Shown here: piece by piece, positions 62,493 through 64,000 of the stretch | Numbering within the stretch: position 1 is the stretch's first letter | How the letters are laid out: each line of letters opens with the position of its first letter | Assembly (NCBI GenBank): GCA_049969475.1 | Contig: JBMFOU010000005.1 | Location: forward strand, 1-64,000 | From: UBA2030 sp049969475 | Lineage (GTDB): Bacteria; Bacteroidota; Bacteroidia; Bacteroidales; TTA-H9 | Direction: 5' to 3' | DNA: 64,000 bases | Notes under the pieces: model-generated | What the model saw: the letters and a program-made list of their open reading frames with translations, nothing else | Told to the model about the DNA's origin: nothing | Database searches by the model: none | Position numbers and translations under genes: made by a program

Positions 62493-62515
62493 TTGACCCT
62501 AAGCGTCTAACTTTG
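62493..62515 (+). promoter_or_regulatory. Candidate aminopeptidase promoter (TTG-N12-TAACTTTG)
   Basis: TAACTTTGC at 62508-62515 matches TAnnTTTG; TTG at 62493-62495 lies 12 bases upstream. The ATG is at 62551. Confidence 0.65.
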
Positions 62516-62550
62516 CGATTAGGATAAAATGAAATAACCCATTAATAATT

Positions 62551-64000
62551 ATGAAAAAATATCTCACACTTTTCCTCCTGGCAGGTACTTTGCTATTGAC
62601 AGTCTATCTACCTGCTCAGCAGTTATTTGAAAAGGGTTCCTGGCACTGCAGTCAGAAATCTTTACACACTTACAGGCATTTACCCTCTGCAGAGGATGGA
62701 TATTTCCCCAAATCTTTCGATATCATTAAATACGATCTGGATATCGATATCTGGCATTGTTACCAGTTTCCATACCCCCACAATTTCAATGGTTATTTGA
62801 TAGTTACCCTGAGGGCCGATAGTGCCTTGAACATGATTAAACTGGATGCGGTGAATGCTTCCATGGATATATTGGAGGTTGATAGGGCAGGGACCAGTTT
62901 TAGTCATACTAATGATAAACTGACTATTAACCTTAATAGAGTGTATCAGCCGGCTGAGGAATTTCAGGTGGGAATCAAATACTTTCACAAAAATATAGAG
63001 GACTATGCCTTTTACGTAAAAAATGGTTGGGTTTTTACCGATTGCGAACCTGAAGGGGCTCGTAAGTGGTTTCCATGCTACGACCGTCCTTCCGACAAAG
63101 CCCAATGGAAACTCAGGGCGAAAGTGCCGAGCAGCGTTAAACTGGGCAGTAACGGTATCCTGGCCGATTCCACCCGAGTGGGCGATAGCATCTGGTACAC
63201 CTGGAGCAGCGAAGAAAACGTGGCCACTTATCTTATGGTGATCTCTTCTAGGGTTAATTATAATCTCGACATTGTTAACTGGACCAATCCCAATAATGCC
63301 TCACAGACAGTACCTATAAGGTTTTATTACAATCCGGGGGAGGATCCATCCTTTATTAAAAGTATTATTGGAGACATGACCTCATTTTACAGTCAAACCT
63401 TTTGCGACCACCCGTTTAGTAAAAACGGTTTTGCCACACTCAACGATGAATTTGCTTGGGGTGGAATGGAAAACCAGACCCTTACAAGTCTTTGTCAGGG
63501 GTGCTGGAGCGAAATGCTGGTGGCTCACGAATATGCCCATCAGTGGTTTGGCGACATGATAACATGTGCCACATGGGCCGACATTTTCCTGAACGAAGGC
63601 TTTGCCACCTACTCCGAAAGCTTATGGCTCGAAAACACCCAGGGTTATGCTGCCTACAAGCAAGATGTATTGTCGAATGCCAACTATTACCTGAGTGCCA
63701 ATCCCGGTTGGGCCATTTCCAATCCTTCCTGGGCCACCACCACTCCTTCTACAAGTGTACTCTTCAATTACGCTATTACCTATTGCAAAGGAGCAGCCGT
63801 TTTGCATATGCTGCGATACACCATCGGAGATTCGCTTTTCTTTGAAGTTTTGCATCAATATGCATCCAACCCTCTGCTAAAGTACGAGTCTGCCACGATC
63901 CCCGACTTCATTAATGTTGTAAACAGCGTTACCGGTCAGGATTACCAATGGTTTTTCGACCAATGGATTTACGCTCCGAATCATCCGCTTTACGCTAACA
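62551..64000 (+). CDS. M1-family aminopeptidase, truncated by the window end
   Basis: At least 483 aa are visible; the gene runs off the 3' edge with no stop. A signal peptide (MKKYLTLFLLAGTLLL) marks export. M1 peptidase features are the exopeptidase motif GGMEN (304-308), HEYAH (326-330) and the third zinc ligand Glu349, the correct distance of 18 residues (NEGFATYSE). It should remove N-terminal residues from peptides in the periplasm or outside the cell. A C-terminal sorting domain may lie beyond the window but cannot be seen. Confidence 0.95.
   Translation, partial: MKKYLTLFLLAGTLLLTVYLPAQQLFEKGSWHCSQKSLHTYRHLPSAEDGYFPKSFDIIKYDLDIDIWHCYQFPYPHNFNGYLIVTLRADSALNMIKLDAVNASMDILEVDRAGTSFSHTNDKLTINLNRVYQPAEEFQVGIKYFHKNIEDYAFYVKNGWVFTDCEPEGARKWFPCYDRPSDKAQWKLRAKVPSSVKLGSNGILADSTRVGDSIWYTWSSEENVATYLMVISSRVNYNLDIVNWTNPNNASQTVPIRFYYNPGEDPSFIKSIIGDMTSFYSQTFCDHPFSKNGFATLNDEFAWGGMENQTLTSLCQGCWSEMLVAHEYAHQWFGDMITCATWADIFLNEGFATYSESLWLENTQGYAAYKQDVLSNANYYLSANPGWAISNPSWATTTPSTSVLFNYAITYCKGAAVLHMLRYTIGDSLFFEVLHQYASNPLLKYESATIPDFINVVNSVTGQDYQWFFDQWIYAPNHPLYAN

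Noticed and set aside
63456..63845. Apparent 129-aa plus-strand frame inside the M1 peptidase
   Set aside because: It is a shadow of the zinc-peptidase gene, which shows GGMEN and HEYAH in the real frame.
1..64000. tRNA, rRNA, CRISPR arrays, riboswitches
   Set aside because: Reading both strands gave no cloverleaf with a TTCGA arm, no rRNA segment, no regularly spaced direct repeats and no B12-box-like leader before the importer genes.

Overview
The window is a continuous piece of a Bacteroidota (Bacteroidetes) chromosome. Supporting this are a secreted protein with a type IX secretion sorting domain, several TAnnTTTG-type -7 promoter boxes, few recognisable Shine-Dalgarno sequences, a TIGR02757-family protein, AT-rich intergenic DNA, and lipoproteins that end their signal in a short lipobox. 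I cannot place it below phylum. No rRNA, tRNA, CRISPR array, insertion sequence or prophage was recognised.

Layout. (1) 1-4692: a LVIVD-type beta-propeller lipoprotein, a YigZ/IMPACT protein, a small Ala/Lys-rich lipoprotein and uvrB. (2) 4857-22840: a large one-direction exopolysaccharide locus. It holds a response regulator, an initiating sugar transferase fused to a degenerate receiver, a half-length TolC-like protein, a Wzz protein carrying LysM and a decayed BY-kinase domain, a Wzx flippase, a Wzy-like polymerase, six glycosyltransferases, a methyltransferase, an asparagine-synthase-like enzyme and a hexapeptide acyltransferase. A strong hairpin terminator ends it. A T9SS-exported beta-helix protein follows at 22881. 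(3) 24761-26968: an arsenic resistance operon (arsR, HesB-like, arsC, acr3) with a candidate operator. (4) 27038-38347: pdxB, an LTA-synthase-like phosphotransferase, miaA, an acidic-tailed protein, hemW, an orphan histidine kinase, a transketolase, an outer-membrane barrel and an HD hydrolase.

(5) 38412-47160, minus strand: eight tightly packed or overlapping genes. In transcription order they are a GroES-like co-chaperone, a metal/cobalamin-type ABC importer (binding lipoprotein, permease, ATPase), a CBM9-like plus nuclease/phosphatase-fold protein, an amidohydrolase lipoprotein, a J-domain coiled-coil protein and a cytosolic PQQ-type propeller. (6) 47267-53020, plus strand: a small membrane protein, mutL (its C-terminal nuclease motifs look lost), two rhomboid proteases, another nuclease/phosphatase-fold protein and a TIGR02757 protein. 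(7) 53166-58076: a TPR protein and an outer-membrane barrel with SPOR-like repeats, a 370-bp very AT-rich gap, a small membrane protein and ychF. (8) 58193-64000: an Ig-like lipoprotein, a second LTA-synthase-like enzyme directly followed by a diacylglycerol kinase, an unknown protein and a truncated M1 aminopeptidase.

The most unusual elements are the rebuilt EPS control and export proteins (pseudo-receiver transferase with a four-cysteine insert; LysM-Wzz with a dead kinase; TolC-like half protein and no Wza), the chaperone-flanked importer operon with its J-protein/propeller pair, the LTA-synthase/DAG-kinase pair in a diderm, and a MutL without the expected endonuclease motifs. All functional calls come from reading motifs by eye; no database search was possible.
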